This document shows positions 23,773-32,063 of a stretch of 64,000 bases of DNA, one piece after another. The first letter of the stretch is position 1. Every line of letters begins with the position of its first letter. The stretch comes from Bryobacterales bacterium. GTDB taxonomy: Bacteria > Acidobacteriota > Terriglobia > Bryobacterales > Bryobacteraceae. The position numbers and the translations under genes are program-made. Where the stretch lies: positions 62,001 through 126,000 of the forward strand of contig JAFAQY010000132.1 in NCBI GenBank assembly GCA_019261985.1, given 5' to 3'. A model generated the notes under the pieces. That model had not been told where the DNA came from. It did no database searches and was given only the letters and a program-made list of their open reading frames with translations.

Positions 23773-25281
23773 ATGACACCCGCGGAAGCCCCCGCCGTCC
23801 AGCGTTGGTGGAACCTGGAGCGGGGAGACGTAGACACCACCATCGCGCAGGTCGGATTCAATCTCGCGCAGATGGTAATTCCCGCGTTTTTGTTGCTCCC
23901 AGCTGGGATTTCGCTGGAATTCAGCGTGGGCCGTCTGCTGCCGGGCTATGCGTTGGGGTTCGTGTGCGGCTCGCTTGGCATGGGCCATCTGGCTGTGCGC
24001 CTGGGGAGGCGCGACAAACGCAAAGACGTGACCGCCCACGTATACGGAAACAATGTCCCGGCGATCATCGCCTACTCGCTGTCGATCATCCTTCCCGTTT
24101 ATCTCGAGAAACACGACGCCGTTTTGGCTTGGCGAATCGGAGCGGCGGCCGTTGTCTGGACGGGCCTGATCAAACTCGCGGCGGCTCCGTTTGCGGCGGT
24201 GTTCCGGCGCTTCATCCCAAACGCGGCGGCGATGACCGTCTTCGGCGCGGCGATGTACAGCTATCTCGCGATGGTCCTACTGCAACGCATTTTCGATCAG
24301 CCGCTAGTCGGGTTGTCGGCCCTCGCGATCGTCGCCGTGAGCGTGCTGGCGAATGTGCCGATCACCCGCTGGCGGATTCCTCCGTTTCTGGTTGCCTGGC
24401 TGGTCCCGCTAGCATTGGGCGTGGCGATCGGATACGTCCACCCGCAATGGCGAGGCGTCTCGCCGGTATTGCCGTTTTCACGCGCGCCCAAGCCTCTGGA
24501 AGCGATGCTTCTCGCGGTGCCATATCTCTCGGTAATTGCGCCGATGGCGATTTATCACGTGCTTCAAGATATCGCCGCATGTGCGGGAGGCAGCGCGGCG
24601 GGGGACGATTACGACGCGCGCGCCGTCCTCGCATGGGACGGGGTCGGCACGCTCGCCTGTGGGCTTGCAGGCAGCGTAGTCACGCCGGTTGTTTATGCGA
24701 TGCTGCCTCCATATAAAGCCATGGGCGCGCGAATTGGATTTGCGGTTTGGGCGCCCGCGATCTTTGCAGCGGTGGTGATGAGCGGACTGTCGCTGTCCAT
24801 CGCGCAGCTTTTTCCGTGGCCCATTCTGGCGGCCATGGTAGCTTATGTTTCGATCGGCGTCGGCACAACCACGTTGAGAAGAGTGGACGCCAAATATACG
24901 CCGGTAGCGCTGCTGGGATTCGTGCTCCCGGCGGGAGCCGTGGTGGCCGCGGCGATGAATTCCGCTTTACCGGCGTTACATCTCTCCGCCACCAATCCTG
25001 ACGTTCAAGCGGCGCTGAACAAATCGATTTATTGGTTTTCGGTACAAGGGCTGGGAAATGGGTTTCTGTTCCTGGTTCTTGTGCTGGCTTCGACGATAAC
25101 GGAAGCCATCGATCGAAGATTTACTCGCGCGGCTGTGTGGTGCTTAATGGCTGCCGCGTTTTCCTGGCTGGGGCTGATGCATTCGGCCACGGTGCGCTGG
25201 GGCGCGCAACCAGAATACGCGGAGGGCTGGCTGGCAGCCGCTGCCATTGTTTACTCAGCGCGGTGGTTTTCACCCCGGTAA
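23773..25281 (+). CDS. NCS2/AzgA-like nucleobase permease homologue
   Basis: A 502-aa integral membrane protein with about 12-14 hydrophobic segments (VIPAFLLLPAGISLEF, FGAAMYSYLAMVLLQRIF, VLLGFVLPAGAVVAAAMN-like stretches). The overall order, including a soluble DIAACAGGSAAGDDYDARAVLAWDG segment with DGVGTLACGLAGSVVTPVVY, matches the xanthine/uracil permease superfamily, in which this loop near TM8 contributes to substrate binding. It likely imports a purine, pyrimidine or related compound by proton symport; the substrate cannot be read from sequence. The 3' end overlaps the convergent VOC gene by 12 bases. Confidence 0.75.
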   Translation: MTPAEAPAVQRWWNLERGDVDTTIAQVGFNLAQMVIPAFLLLPAGISLEFSVGRLLPGYALGFVCGSLGMGHLAVRLGRRDKRKDVTAHVYGNNVPAIIAYSLSIILPVYLEKHDAVLAWRIGAAAVVWTGLIKLAAAPFAAVFRRFIPNAAAMTVFGAAMYSYLAMVLLQRIFDQPLVGLSALAIVAVSVLANVPITRWRIPPFLVAWLVPLALGVAIGYVHPQWRGVSPVLPFSRAPKPLEAMLLAVPYLSVIAPMAIYHVLQDIAACAGGSAAGDDYDARAVLAWDGVGTLACGLAGSVVTPVVYAMLPPYKAMGARIGFAVWAPAIFAAVVMSGLSLSIAQLFPWPILAAMVAYVSIGVGTTTLRRVDAKYTPVALLGFVLPAGAVVAAAMNSALPALHLSATNPDVQAALNKSIYWFSVQGLGNGFLFLVLVLASTITEAIDRRFTRAAVWCLMAAAFSWLGLMHSATVRWGAQPEYAEGWLAAAAIVYSARWFSPR

Positions 25282-25672
25282 GCGCCACGGCGGCTGCTTC
25301 CGATTCTCGCCCGCGGTGAAAAGGCAGAGCGCATTCCCGTCCGGATCCTTGAGGCGCGCTTCACGCCAGAGCCAGGGCTGAGTTATGGGGCCGGAGTCGA
25401 ATTGGACGCCAAGCCGCTGCAGGTCCGCAACGGCTGCATCCTGATCGGCGCATTCGAAATACACCACGGCCCCGGGGCGGGTTTTCGGAATTGGGCGAGG
25501 GGCTGCCGTCGCCGTGCCGCTTCTCCACCGAGAACGTGCTATCGCCGTCCGGGCACTCGAACCGGGCATAGCGAGGCAGCGCTTCCACGATCAGCTTCAG
25601 CCCCAGGCGGCGATAGAACTCGATCGACCGGGCGATGTCGGAAGAGTGCAATGTGACCTGGTTGAGGTTCAT
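25270..25672 (-). pseudogene. VOC-family (glyoxalase/bleomycin-resistance) gene with a frameshift
   Basis: The N-terminal half (from ATG 25672: MNLNQVTLHSSDIARSIEFY, YARFECPDGDSTFSV) and the C-terminal half (PGAVVYFECADQDAAVADL, LKDPDGNALCLF) together make one complete VOC fold of about 133 residues, but they lie in different frames. The switch falls at about 25469-25490, a stretch of CCCC, GGGG, GGG and TTTT runs. VOC proteins are metal-dependent isomerases, dioxygenases or resistance proteins. Either the gene is broken or a homopolymer sequencing error splits it. Confidence 0.8.
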
Positions 25673-25717
25673 ACCAGCAGCCGGCGTTGCCTCTTCACGC
25701 ACACTCGCACAGGGCGC

Positions 25718-28700
25718 CTATGACCGTTGTACGCGAGTATCAATCGCGACCTCCGCGGCACGCGGAAAATACACGGTATACGTGCTTCCCTTCCCCAGTT
25801 CGCTATAGCACCACAGGTATCCGCCGGCCAGCCGGATCGCCGCCTGCAGTCCGTCCAGCCAGCCGGGAACGCCCGGCGGCAGCAGGCCGGCGGAAGGAAA
25901 GCGGCCTTCGCGCGTTGCAACCACGCCCGTGTCGGTGACGCGCAGCACACCGTAGCTCCCCACAGGAATGGCAGGATGCTCGCGGCTGAACGCCTCGGTC
26001 ACTTCCGTATTAAAGCAGTCCAGGGTCAGCGTTCCGCCGCGCGGCATGCGTTCCCGAGCGCCGCCCACCAGCTCAATCAAAATCTGCTGCGCGGCAAACC
26101 GGTCCGTGGTCACCGTTACCGGCTCCCGCGAAGGCCGCGATTCAACGTTGATATTCGCAGGAAATGTGAACTGCATGAGCTCCGTGATGTTTGTCGCCAC
26201 TGAATTCAGGTCCAGTGTTTCGGCCGGGGAGATACCGCTGAGCGCCAACAGCAGCCGGCCCACGCCGGCTGCGCGTTCGCCAGTGCTCCTGATCCCGTCT
26301 AGCATCGAAGCCGCTTCATGGCTTGGGCCGAGGCTTTTTTGAATGTTATCCACGCTCTCAAAGATGGAAGCCAAAAAGCCGTCGAATTCCCCGGCCAGCT
26401 CGGTTGCCGAGCGGCCGCCCAGACCCGTTGGTTGAGCGACGCCGTCCAGATCCACCGCCAGGCGGTCGCGTTCGCCCGCGCGCCGGTTCATCTCGCGGAG
26501 ATTCAATTGAATCACTTTCCGCTCGCCTTCGTCATACACGTTCGCCAACACGTCCACGTGGGTCCGAGTCCCATCACTGGCGGTCACGACAACCGAGCGC
26601 CGCCATGATGCGGTCGAGGCGAGGCACGTCGCCATGTCGTCGAGATCCTCGGGTGCAAAGGCGCCCACGTCGCGTAATCTGCGGCCCGCCGCATCTTGGC
26701 GGGAAAGATTTAACAAGGTTCCGGCCGCCGGGTTTATGTCCAAAATCTCGCCGCTTAACGAATCCGCGATGATTGCCGCATCGCGCGACGCTTCGAACAT
26801 GCGCCGGAAGCGCGTCTCGGCAAGATTTTTCCGCTCGGTGATGTCGAACAGCGTCATCACCGCGCCGTCGATCTTGTTATCCGACGTGCGGTAAGGGCGA
26901 ATCCACATCGAATAGACCCGGCCCTCTTTGTCGTGCACTTCGCGCTCGGAGATGCTCAGGGTGTCGATCGCAGCCAGAAAAAGCCGCTCCAAATCCGGAA
27001 CCACGATCTTCGGTTTGAAATCGGCGAGCGGCCGGCCCACATCCGTGGGCAGAAGATTGAAGAATTTCTCCGCGTGCGGCGTGAATCGCCGCAGGCGCAT
27101 ATCGTTGCCCACCATGATGATCGGAATGTTCACACTGCTCAGGAGATTGCTCAAGTCATTGTTGGCCTGCGTCAGTTCCGTGTTGCGGCCTTGCATCTCT
27201 TCATTGACCGTGGTCAGCTCTTCATTCGTGGATTGCAGTTCTTCTTTGGCCGTCAGCAGTTCTTCATTCGTGCTTTGCAGCTCTTCGTTGCTGGATTGGA
27301 TCTCCTCGTTGGCGGACTTCAGCTCCTCGGTGGATGCTTCTTGCTCTTCGATCACCGATTGCAAATACAGCTTGGTGGTAGCCAGTTCCTGCTCCAAATC
27401 CCTGACCCGGCGTGTTGCCGACCCGGGCGGCAGCTTGGCTGCACTTTTGGCGTTTATCTCGGGAGGCACATCTTCAAACAAAACTAAAAACGAGGAGGCC
27501 GGTTGACTCGGCAGGATCTGCAGAGGTGTGGCCGAGATTCGCACGTTTCGCACGCCGCTATCCTCGTTGATCTGCAGAGGCTCGCTGCGGGCTGTTATGT
27601 CTTTCATTCGCGCCTTTTGGATCAGCTTCTTCGCTTCCAGCCCCAGGCCGCCGCGAAGCATTTTGCCGAGGTTCAAATTCGGCTCGCCGGTCGCATGCTC
27701 CAAATAGGGCGAGGTCCGCCCGCGAAATTGCAGCACCTTCAAATCGGCGTCCACGACGACGCCGGGAGGAGCGTACCGCGACGCCAGCATATGATCTACG
27801 CGCCGCTCCAGATCCAGAGGCTGGCCGGCGGGAACCGGTCTCCGCTCCTGAAGCGGGACGTGGATCTCGTCGTATGTGCCGAGCGCAAGCGGTATCGCAG
27901 CCGCTGGAAGATCTTTGCGGATGTAGATTTTATGCCTGCGATCCATGGGCTGAAACATTTCGGTGGCGGAGCCGATCGTTTCAGAAGTCCCCAGCACCAG
28001 GCATCCCTGCGGCCGCAGCGCGTAATGGAAGACGCGCAGCAGCTTTTGCTGCAGCACAGGGCCCAGATAGATCATCACGTTGCGGCAGCTGATCAGATCC
28101 AACCTGGAAAAGGGGGGGTCCCTCGTCAGGTTTTGCCGCGCGAAAATGCACAGGTCGCGCACAGAACGCGCGATCTGGTAATTCCCGTCGACTTTATTGA
28201 AGAATTTTCGCAGGCGCTCCGCCGACACTTCCGTGGCAATGTTTTCGGGATAAACACCGGCGCGCGCTTTTTCCAGGGCAGTTTCGCTCAGATCCGTGCC
28301 GAAGATCTGGATGGCGGCATCGATATTATTCTCCCGGGTGTACTCCAAAAGGGAAATACCCATCGAGTAGGCCTCCTCGCCGGTGGAGCAACCGGCCACC
28401 CACACCCGGATCTGATCGTCCGGCGAGCGGTCCCGGAGAAGATTCGGATAAACTCGCGTTCTCAGAAAATCGAACGTGTCGGGCTCGCGGAAAAACCCGG
28501 TCACGTTGATCAAAATATCGTGGAACAGCGCTTGAACTTCTTCGCGACTCTGCCGGAGCAACTCGACGTATTTATCCGTCGAAGTCATCTTTTTCAAAGC
28601 CATTCGCCGCAGTATACGGCGGCGGATGGTCGCGTCCTTATAGAAAGTGAAATCAACTCCCGTCACGTTTCGCACTAGCGAGACGATTTCGTTCAAGTTG

Positions 28701-29413
28701 GGTTCGGCCTGCTCCGGTTCCGCCAGATGCACCTCGGAAACATAGGGGTGTTTGACGAGCCGCGTTAGTTCGTTCGCGATGCCCTTGGGACTCAACATTA
28801 AATCCACACAGCCGGCGGCAATGGCGCTTCGCGGCATGCCGTCGTATTTCGCTGTCGCCGGGTCCTGGCAGAATGTGATGCCGCCCTCGGCTTTGATCGC
28901 CTTTAGTCCCAGCGTCCCATCCGAGGCGGTACCCGAGAGGATCACTCCAATGGCTTTGCTGCCTTCGGCTTCCGCGAGGCTGCGCAGGAAAATGTCGATC
29001 GGCATCACCTGCCCCCAGCCGCGCTCGCCAAGACGCAGCACTCCTTGCTCGATTGTCATGCTGGTGTTGGGTGGAATCACATACACACGATTGGAAGCCA
29101 CGCGCATGCCATCTTCTACCTCGTGAACCGGCAGAGGCGTGGCGCGGGCCAGCAGGTCCGTCAGAATGCTTTGGTGAGTGGGGTCCAGGTGCTGCACCAG
29201 GACAAGCGCCAGGCCGGAGTCTAGCGGCATGTTCGCAAGCACTTCCGAAAATGCCTCCAGGCCGCCGGCGGAAGCGCCGAAGCCGACTACAGTGCAATGA
29301 CCAGTGTTCGAAGATTCCGGTGTGGGGAGGGATTCCCGGCCGGCCGCGGGCGGCTCTGCCTCTGCGAGCTCGTTCGGAGTCCTCTTGGGCATGCGATGTA
29401 CTTTCTTCGCCAT
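25718..29413 (-). CDS. CheB-CheR-PAS fusion protein with degenerate histidine kinase end
   Basis: A 1231-aa protein starting at ATG 29413 (MAKKVHRMP); a TTG seven codons earlier is less likely. CheB methylesterase at about residues 38-215 has GFGASAGG (nucleophile Ser), VQHLDP (His) and SGTASDGTLG (Asp). CheR methyltransferase at about 225-490 has the SAM site VWVAGCSTGEEAYS. A long coiled coil of ELQSTNEEL-type heptads follows, then two PAS domains. The last 220 residues align with HDFNN-type kinases, but the H-box reads ELAGEFDGFLAS with no His, the N-box Asn is replaced (LVGGARERMPRGG) and the G1 box reads DTGVVAT. Kinase activity is therefore unlikely. It may couple methylation chemistry to PAS sensing through a pseudokinase dimer. 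Unlike the usual CheB, no N-terminal receiver is present. Confidence 0.88.
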   Translation of the reverse strand: MAKKVHRMPKRTPNELAEAEPPAAGRESLPTPESSNTGHCTVVGFGASAGGLEAFSEVLANMPLDSGLALVLVQHLDPTHQSILTDLLARATPLPVHEVEDGMRVASNRVYVIPPNTSMTIEQGVLRLGERGWGQVMPIDIFLRSLAEAEGSKAIGVILSGTASDGTLGLKAIKAEGGITFCQDPATAKYDGMPRSAIAAGCVDLMLSPKGIANELTRLVKHPYVSEVHLAEPEQAEPNLNEIVSLVRNVTGVDFTFYKDATIRRRILRRMALKKMTSTDKYVELLRQSREEVQALFHDILINVTGFFREPDTFDFLRTRVYPNLLRDRSPDDQIRVWVAGCSTGEEAYSMGISLLEYTRENNIDAAIQIFGTDLSETALEKARAGVYPENIATEVSAERLRKFFNKVDGNYQIARSVRDLCIFARQNLTRDPPFSRLDLISCRNVMIYLGPVLQQKLLRVFHYALRPQGCLVLGTSETIGSATEMFQPMDRRHKIYIRKDLPAAAIPLALGTYDEIHVPLQERRPVPAGQPLDLERRVDHMLASRYAPPGVVVDADLKVLQFRGRTSPYLEHATGEPNLNLGKMLRGGLGLEAKKLIQKARMKDITARSEPLQINEDSGVRNVRISATPLQILPSQPASSFLVLFEDVPPEINAKSAAKLPPGSATRRVRDLEQELATTKLYLQSVIEEQEASTEELKSANEEIQSSNEELQSTNEELLTAKEELQSTNEELTTVNEEMQGRNTELTQANNDLSNLLSSVNIPIIMVGNDMRLRRFTPHAEKFFNLLPTDVGRPLADFKPKIVVPDLERLFLAAIDTLSISEREVHDKEGRVYSMWIRPYRTSDNKIDGAVMTLFDITERKNLAETRFRRMFEASRDAAIIADSLSGEILDINPAAGTLLNLSRQDAAGRRLRDVGAFAPEDLDDMATCLASTASWRRSVVVTASDGTRTHVDVLANVYDEGERKVIQLNLREMNRRAGERDRLAVDLDGVAQPTGLGGRSATELAGEFDGFLASIFESVDNIQKSLGPSHEAASMLDGIRSTGERAAGVGRLLLALSGISPAETLDLNSVATNITELMQFTFPANINVESRPSREPVTVTTDRFAAQQILIELVGGARERMPRGGTLTLDCFNTEVTEAFSREHPAIPVGSYGVLRVTDTGVVATREGRFPSAGLLPPGVPGWLDGLQAAIRLAGGYLWCYSELGKGSTYTVYFPRAAEVAIDTRVQRS

Positions 29414-29469
29414 TGCGCGTTGATTATCCCACAAATTTATTCGTAGAGCATGATTTAAATCCGAAATCA

Positions 29470-29534
29470 GGTGGAGCGGGCTTCAGCCCGCCAGGGGTGC
29501 TTCAGCACCCCTCGCGCGCCGGGCTGAAGCCTCG
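29470..29534. repeat. composite palindromic repeat upstream of the CheB-CheR gene
   Basis: GGTGGAGC box followed by gcgggcttcagcccgc, ggggtgcttcagcacccc and gggctgaagcc units. Arms differ between units while the GCTTCAGC core is constant. It lies between the divergent CheB-CheR and LuxR genes. Confidence 0.88.
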
Positions 29535-29579
29535 ATTGCGCGCTTTAATGCGTGCTCTAAGATGCGATTGCCTGTTCCG

Positions 29580-29605
29580 GTACGGACAGATTATGTCGTC
29601 CGTAC
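29580..29605 (+). promoter_or_regulatory. 8-bp inverted repeat, candidate operator for the LuxR gene
   Basis: Perfect arms GTACGGAC (29580-29587) and GTCCGTAC (29598-29605) with a 10-base spacer lie immediately upstream of the -35 element. Position and symmetry fit a dimeric activator or autoregulatory site. Confidence 0.55.
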
Positions 29606-29609
29606 AGTA

Positions 29610-29638
29610 TTGACTTCTCTGCCCGACGGCTCTACTAT
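29610..29638 (+). promoter_or_regulatory. sigma70-type promoter for the LuxR gene
   Basis: TTGACT (29610-29615), a 17-base spacer and TACTAT (29633-29638), with the ATG 20 bases downstream of the -10. Five of six bases match consensus at the -35 and four to five at the -10. Confidence 0.6.
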
Positions 29639-29658
29639 TAGGTGACCGAGGCAGAAAT

Positions 29659-30087
29659 ATGCACAGGCGGCCGGCGCAAGACGAAGTGGACTCTCGAATC
29701 TCTACGCTCCTCGATGAAATCGCCGAAGCTAGAGGGAAATTGGATTTTGTGCTCGAAAGCTCTCGGGACCAGCGCCAGCGGTTCCAAGAAAATCACGCGC
29801 GGCTGAAGAACATCCTGCTAGTCATTCACCAAAACTCGGACGTCGATTTTTCCGAATTACGCCGGCGCCGCAGTCGCCCGTCATCGCGTATCGACCGGCT
29901 TACCGCGCGGGAAATTCAAGTTCTCCGCCTCATCGCGCAGGGATTATCGACAAAACAAATCGCAGAAGCGCTTAAGATTTCATTTAAAACCGCGGTCAGC
30001 CATCGCTCACACATCCTAGTGAAAATGAAATGTCACGAAAGCGCTACGCTGGTGCGCGTGGCGATGCAGGCCGGATTAGTCGCCTGA
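29659..30087 (+). CDS. LuxR-type HTH regulator without receiver domain
   Basis: A 142-aa protein. Residues about 8-60 form a helical, coiled-coil-like segment (ISTLLDEIAEARGKLDFVLESS). The C-terminal 65 residues are a GerE/LuxR HTH (LTAREIQVLRLIAQGLSTKQIAEALKISFKTAVSHRSHILVKMKC). There is no phosphorylation or autoinducer domain, so activity may be set by partner binding through the coiled coil. It starts at ATG behind GAGGCAG. The clear promoter and upstream inverted repeat suggest regulated, perhaps autoregulated, expression. It precedes a sensor-less kinase and a CheB, with which it may work. Confidence 0.85.
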   Translation: MHRRPAQDEVDSRISTLLDEIAEARGKLDFVLESSRDQRQRFQENHARLKNILLVIHQNSDVDFSELRRRRSRPSSRIDRLTAREIQVLRLIAQGLSTKQIAEALKISFKTAVSHRSHILVKMKCHESATLVRVAMQAGLVA

Positions 30088-30202
30088 AATCATACGCTCA
30101 CGTCTGCATCGCAAATCGGAACGTGGCATAACAACGCTTGCACGCTCTAGGATAAAGACCCGATTTCGCGTAAATGGGAATCGCCTTACCATTGGAACAA
30201 AG

Positions 30203-30937
30203 GTGACACCCTGGAAAGAAAAAACCGGCGTTCTAGAAGCCCGAATTTCGGAATTAGAGCGAGAAAACGTAGCGTTAAAGGGCTTCGCGTGGGCCGCCAG
30301 TCACGACCTGAAGGAGCCTCTCCGGGGCATCACTCTCAATTTGGAACTGCTTGAGAATTCCGCCGAAGGAAAACTGGATGCGAAAGAAAAGAAATATTTG
30401 CGGTTTGCGCTGACGAGCGCGCATCTGATGAGCACCGTCCTGCCCGCGGTGGAACATTTCGTGCGCGTACAGACGGAGGAGCCAGTGCTTTCCGACGTGG
30501 ATTGTGAAGCTGTGGTCAACAACGTGACGTTACTGTTGCGCTCCTCAATCGCGGAATGCGGCGGATCGGTCACATGGAACGGATTGCCGCGTATGCGCTG
30601 CAGCGAGACATTATTGACCCACGTTTTTCTGAATTTGATCGATAATGCGATTAAATACCGGTCTGAAGATCCGCCGCAAGTTATAATTCAGTCAAAGTTA
30701 GACGGCGGATATTGGTTTTTTTCGGTTGCCGATAACGGAACGGGCATCGATTCGAAGTATCTGGAGTACATCTTCGAGCCGTTCGGGCGCGTGCAGCCCC
30801 GGCGGAAATCGGGATCGGGGATCGGGCTGGCGCTTTGCCGCGCCGCGGTAGAGCGACTTGGCGGGCGGATCTGGGCGGAAGCCGCCACGAGCGGAGGCGG
30901 CTCGATCTTCCGGTTTACCCTGCCGGCGGAAACGTAA
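30203..30937 (+). CDS. histidine kinase core with short coiled-coil N-terminus
   Basis: A 244-aa protein starting at GTG 30203 behind GGAACAAAGG. A short coiled coil (ISELERENVALKGF) leads directly into HisKA (AASHDLKEPLRGITLNLELL, phosphoacceptor His) and the ATPase domain (LIDNAIKYRSEDPPQ, VADNGTGIDSKYLEYIFEPF, GSGIGLALCRAAVERLGG). No sensor domain is present. It is the third kinase in the window with the phytochrome-like SHDL.EPLR box, after those ending at 20996 and 21725. The partner regulator is not adjacent. Confidence 0.85.
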   Translation: MTPWKEKTGVLEARISELERENVALKGFAWAASHDLKEPLRGITLNLELLENSAEGKLDAKEKKYLRFALTSAHLMSTVLPAVEHFVRVQTEEPVLSDVDCEAVVNNVTLLLRSSIAECGGSVTWNGLPRMRCSETLLTHVFLNLIDNAIKYRSEDPPQVIIQSKLDGGYWFFSVADNGTGIDSKYLEYIFEPFGRVQPRRKSGSGIGLALCRAAVERLGGRIWAEAATSGGGSIFRFTLPAET

Positions 30938-31066
30938 GTCTGCCGGCTTCATCTACTTTATAGGCACAGATTCCACAGGTTTCCCTAAGGCTGGCGGTAG
31001 GGTGTCTATTTCGCCTACGTGAGGTTCCGTCCGCGAACGAATGAAACCAGTCGTCCAAGATGTTCC

Positions 31067-32011
31067 ATGACAACTCGCGACATCATCGTGGCCGGCGGAT
31101 CCGCTGGAAGTGTGGACGCTCTGACGCGTATGACCGCGCAGCTTCCGGAGGACTTACCCGCCGCTCTATTGCTGAGCGTTCACATGCCGCCGTTGGGCAG
31201 GAGCCTACTGCCGGAGATTCTGTCGCGTTCGACGCCGCTGAAGGTCTCGTTTGCCGAAAACGGATCGCCCATCGAATATGGCAGCATGCTGATCGCGCCG
31301 CCGGATCGCCACCTGATCGTCGAAAAGGAGCATGTGCATCTGAGCCGGGGGCCGAAGGAAAACCATGTGCGGCCGGCGATTAATCCTCTGTTCCGTTCCG
31401 CTGCGCTCGCCTACGGTCCGCGCGTGATCGGCGTTTTGTTGTCAGGCGCTCTGGACGACGGAGTGTCGGGACTATGGGAGCTTAAGCGCCGGGGCGGAAT
31501 CGGCGTGGTTCAATCGCCCGACGACGCGGGGCATCCCAACATTCCACTCAATGCCATTTCGCATGTGGGTGCGGACCACATCGGAACGGCCGAAGAAATC
31601 GGAGTCCTATTAAGGGGATTAACCCGCCAGACAGTGGGCGAAAAGATTCAGGAAGCGATACCTATGGCAGGCATTCCTACTTCCATCAGCTGTCCGGAGT
31701 GTCGCGGACATCTGGATTTATTCCTCGAAGGAGACTTGGCCGAATACCGCTGCCGGGTCCAACACACCTACTCGCCCGAGGCAATGATTGCCGCGCATGC
31801 CGAAACCGAGGAACGCACCCTTTGGTCGGCTGTGGTAACGCTGGAAGAGGGCGCGGAGGTTGCCGAGAAGCTCGCGCCGAAGCTGCCGGAGGACGTGCGC
31901 GCCATGGTGCAGGAAAGCATCGGCCGGCGCCGCGAAGCCGCGCGGCAGATACGCGGCTTCATCGAGAGCGTCAATGGCCGGTATCCGCACTCCGCCCGCG
32001 GGGCGCGGTGA
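31067..32011 (+). CDS. cheB: stand-alone CheB-type methylesterase with C-terminal Cys motif
   Basis: A 314-aa protein. ATG 31067 gives MTTRDIIVAGGSAGSVDAL; a GTG 48 bases earlier is possible but adds residues outside the domain. The catalytic triad is visible: Ser in GGSAGS, His in LSVHMPP, and Asp in LSGALDDGVSGL. There is no N-terminal receiver. A C-terminal extension carries SCPECRGHLDL...YRCRVQHTYSPE, a Cys/His cluster resembling a small zinc site, found in the CheB branch near PAS/HK operons. The protein should demethylate or deamidate chemoreceptor glutamates. No receptor, CheA or CheW gene is visible in the window, so the substrate may be elsewhere. Confidence 0.86.
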   Translation: MTTRDIIVAGGSAGSVDALTRMTAQLPEDLPAALLLSVHMPPLGRSLLPEILSRSTPLKVSFAENGSPIEYGSMLIAPPDRHLIVEKEHVHLSRGPKENHVRPAINPLFRSAALAYGPRVIGVLLSGALDDGVSGLWELKRRGGIGVVQSPDDAGHPNIPLNAISHVGADHIGTAEEIGVLLRGLTRQTVGEKIQEAIPMAGIPTSISCPECRGHLDLFLEGDLAEYRCRVQHTYSPEAMIAAHAETEERTLWSAVVTLEEGAEVAEKLAPKLPEDVRAMVQESIGRRREAARQIRGFIESVNGRYPHSARGAR

Positions 32012-32063
32012 CGCCGCGCCGCGCTGTACAGCTCCATTACTTCGGTCCACGCTACACTAAATC

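Noticed and set aside
27503-28678. 391-codon plus-strand open frame
   Set aside because: Antisense to the CheB-CheR gene; no start context and no recognisable domain.
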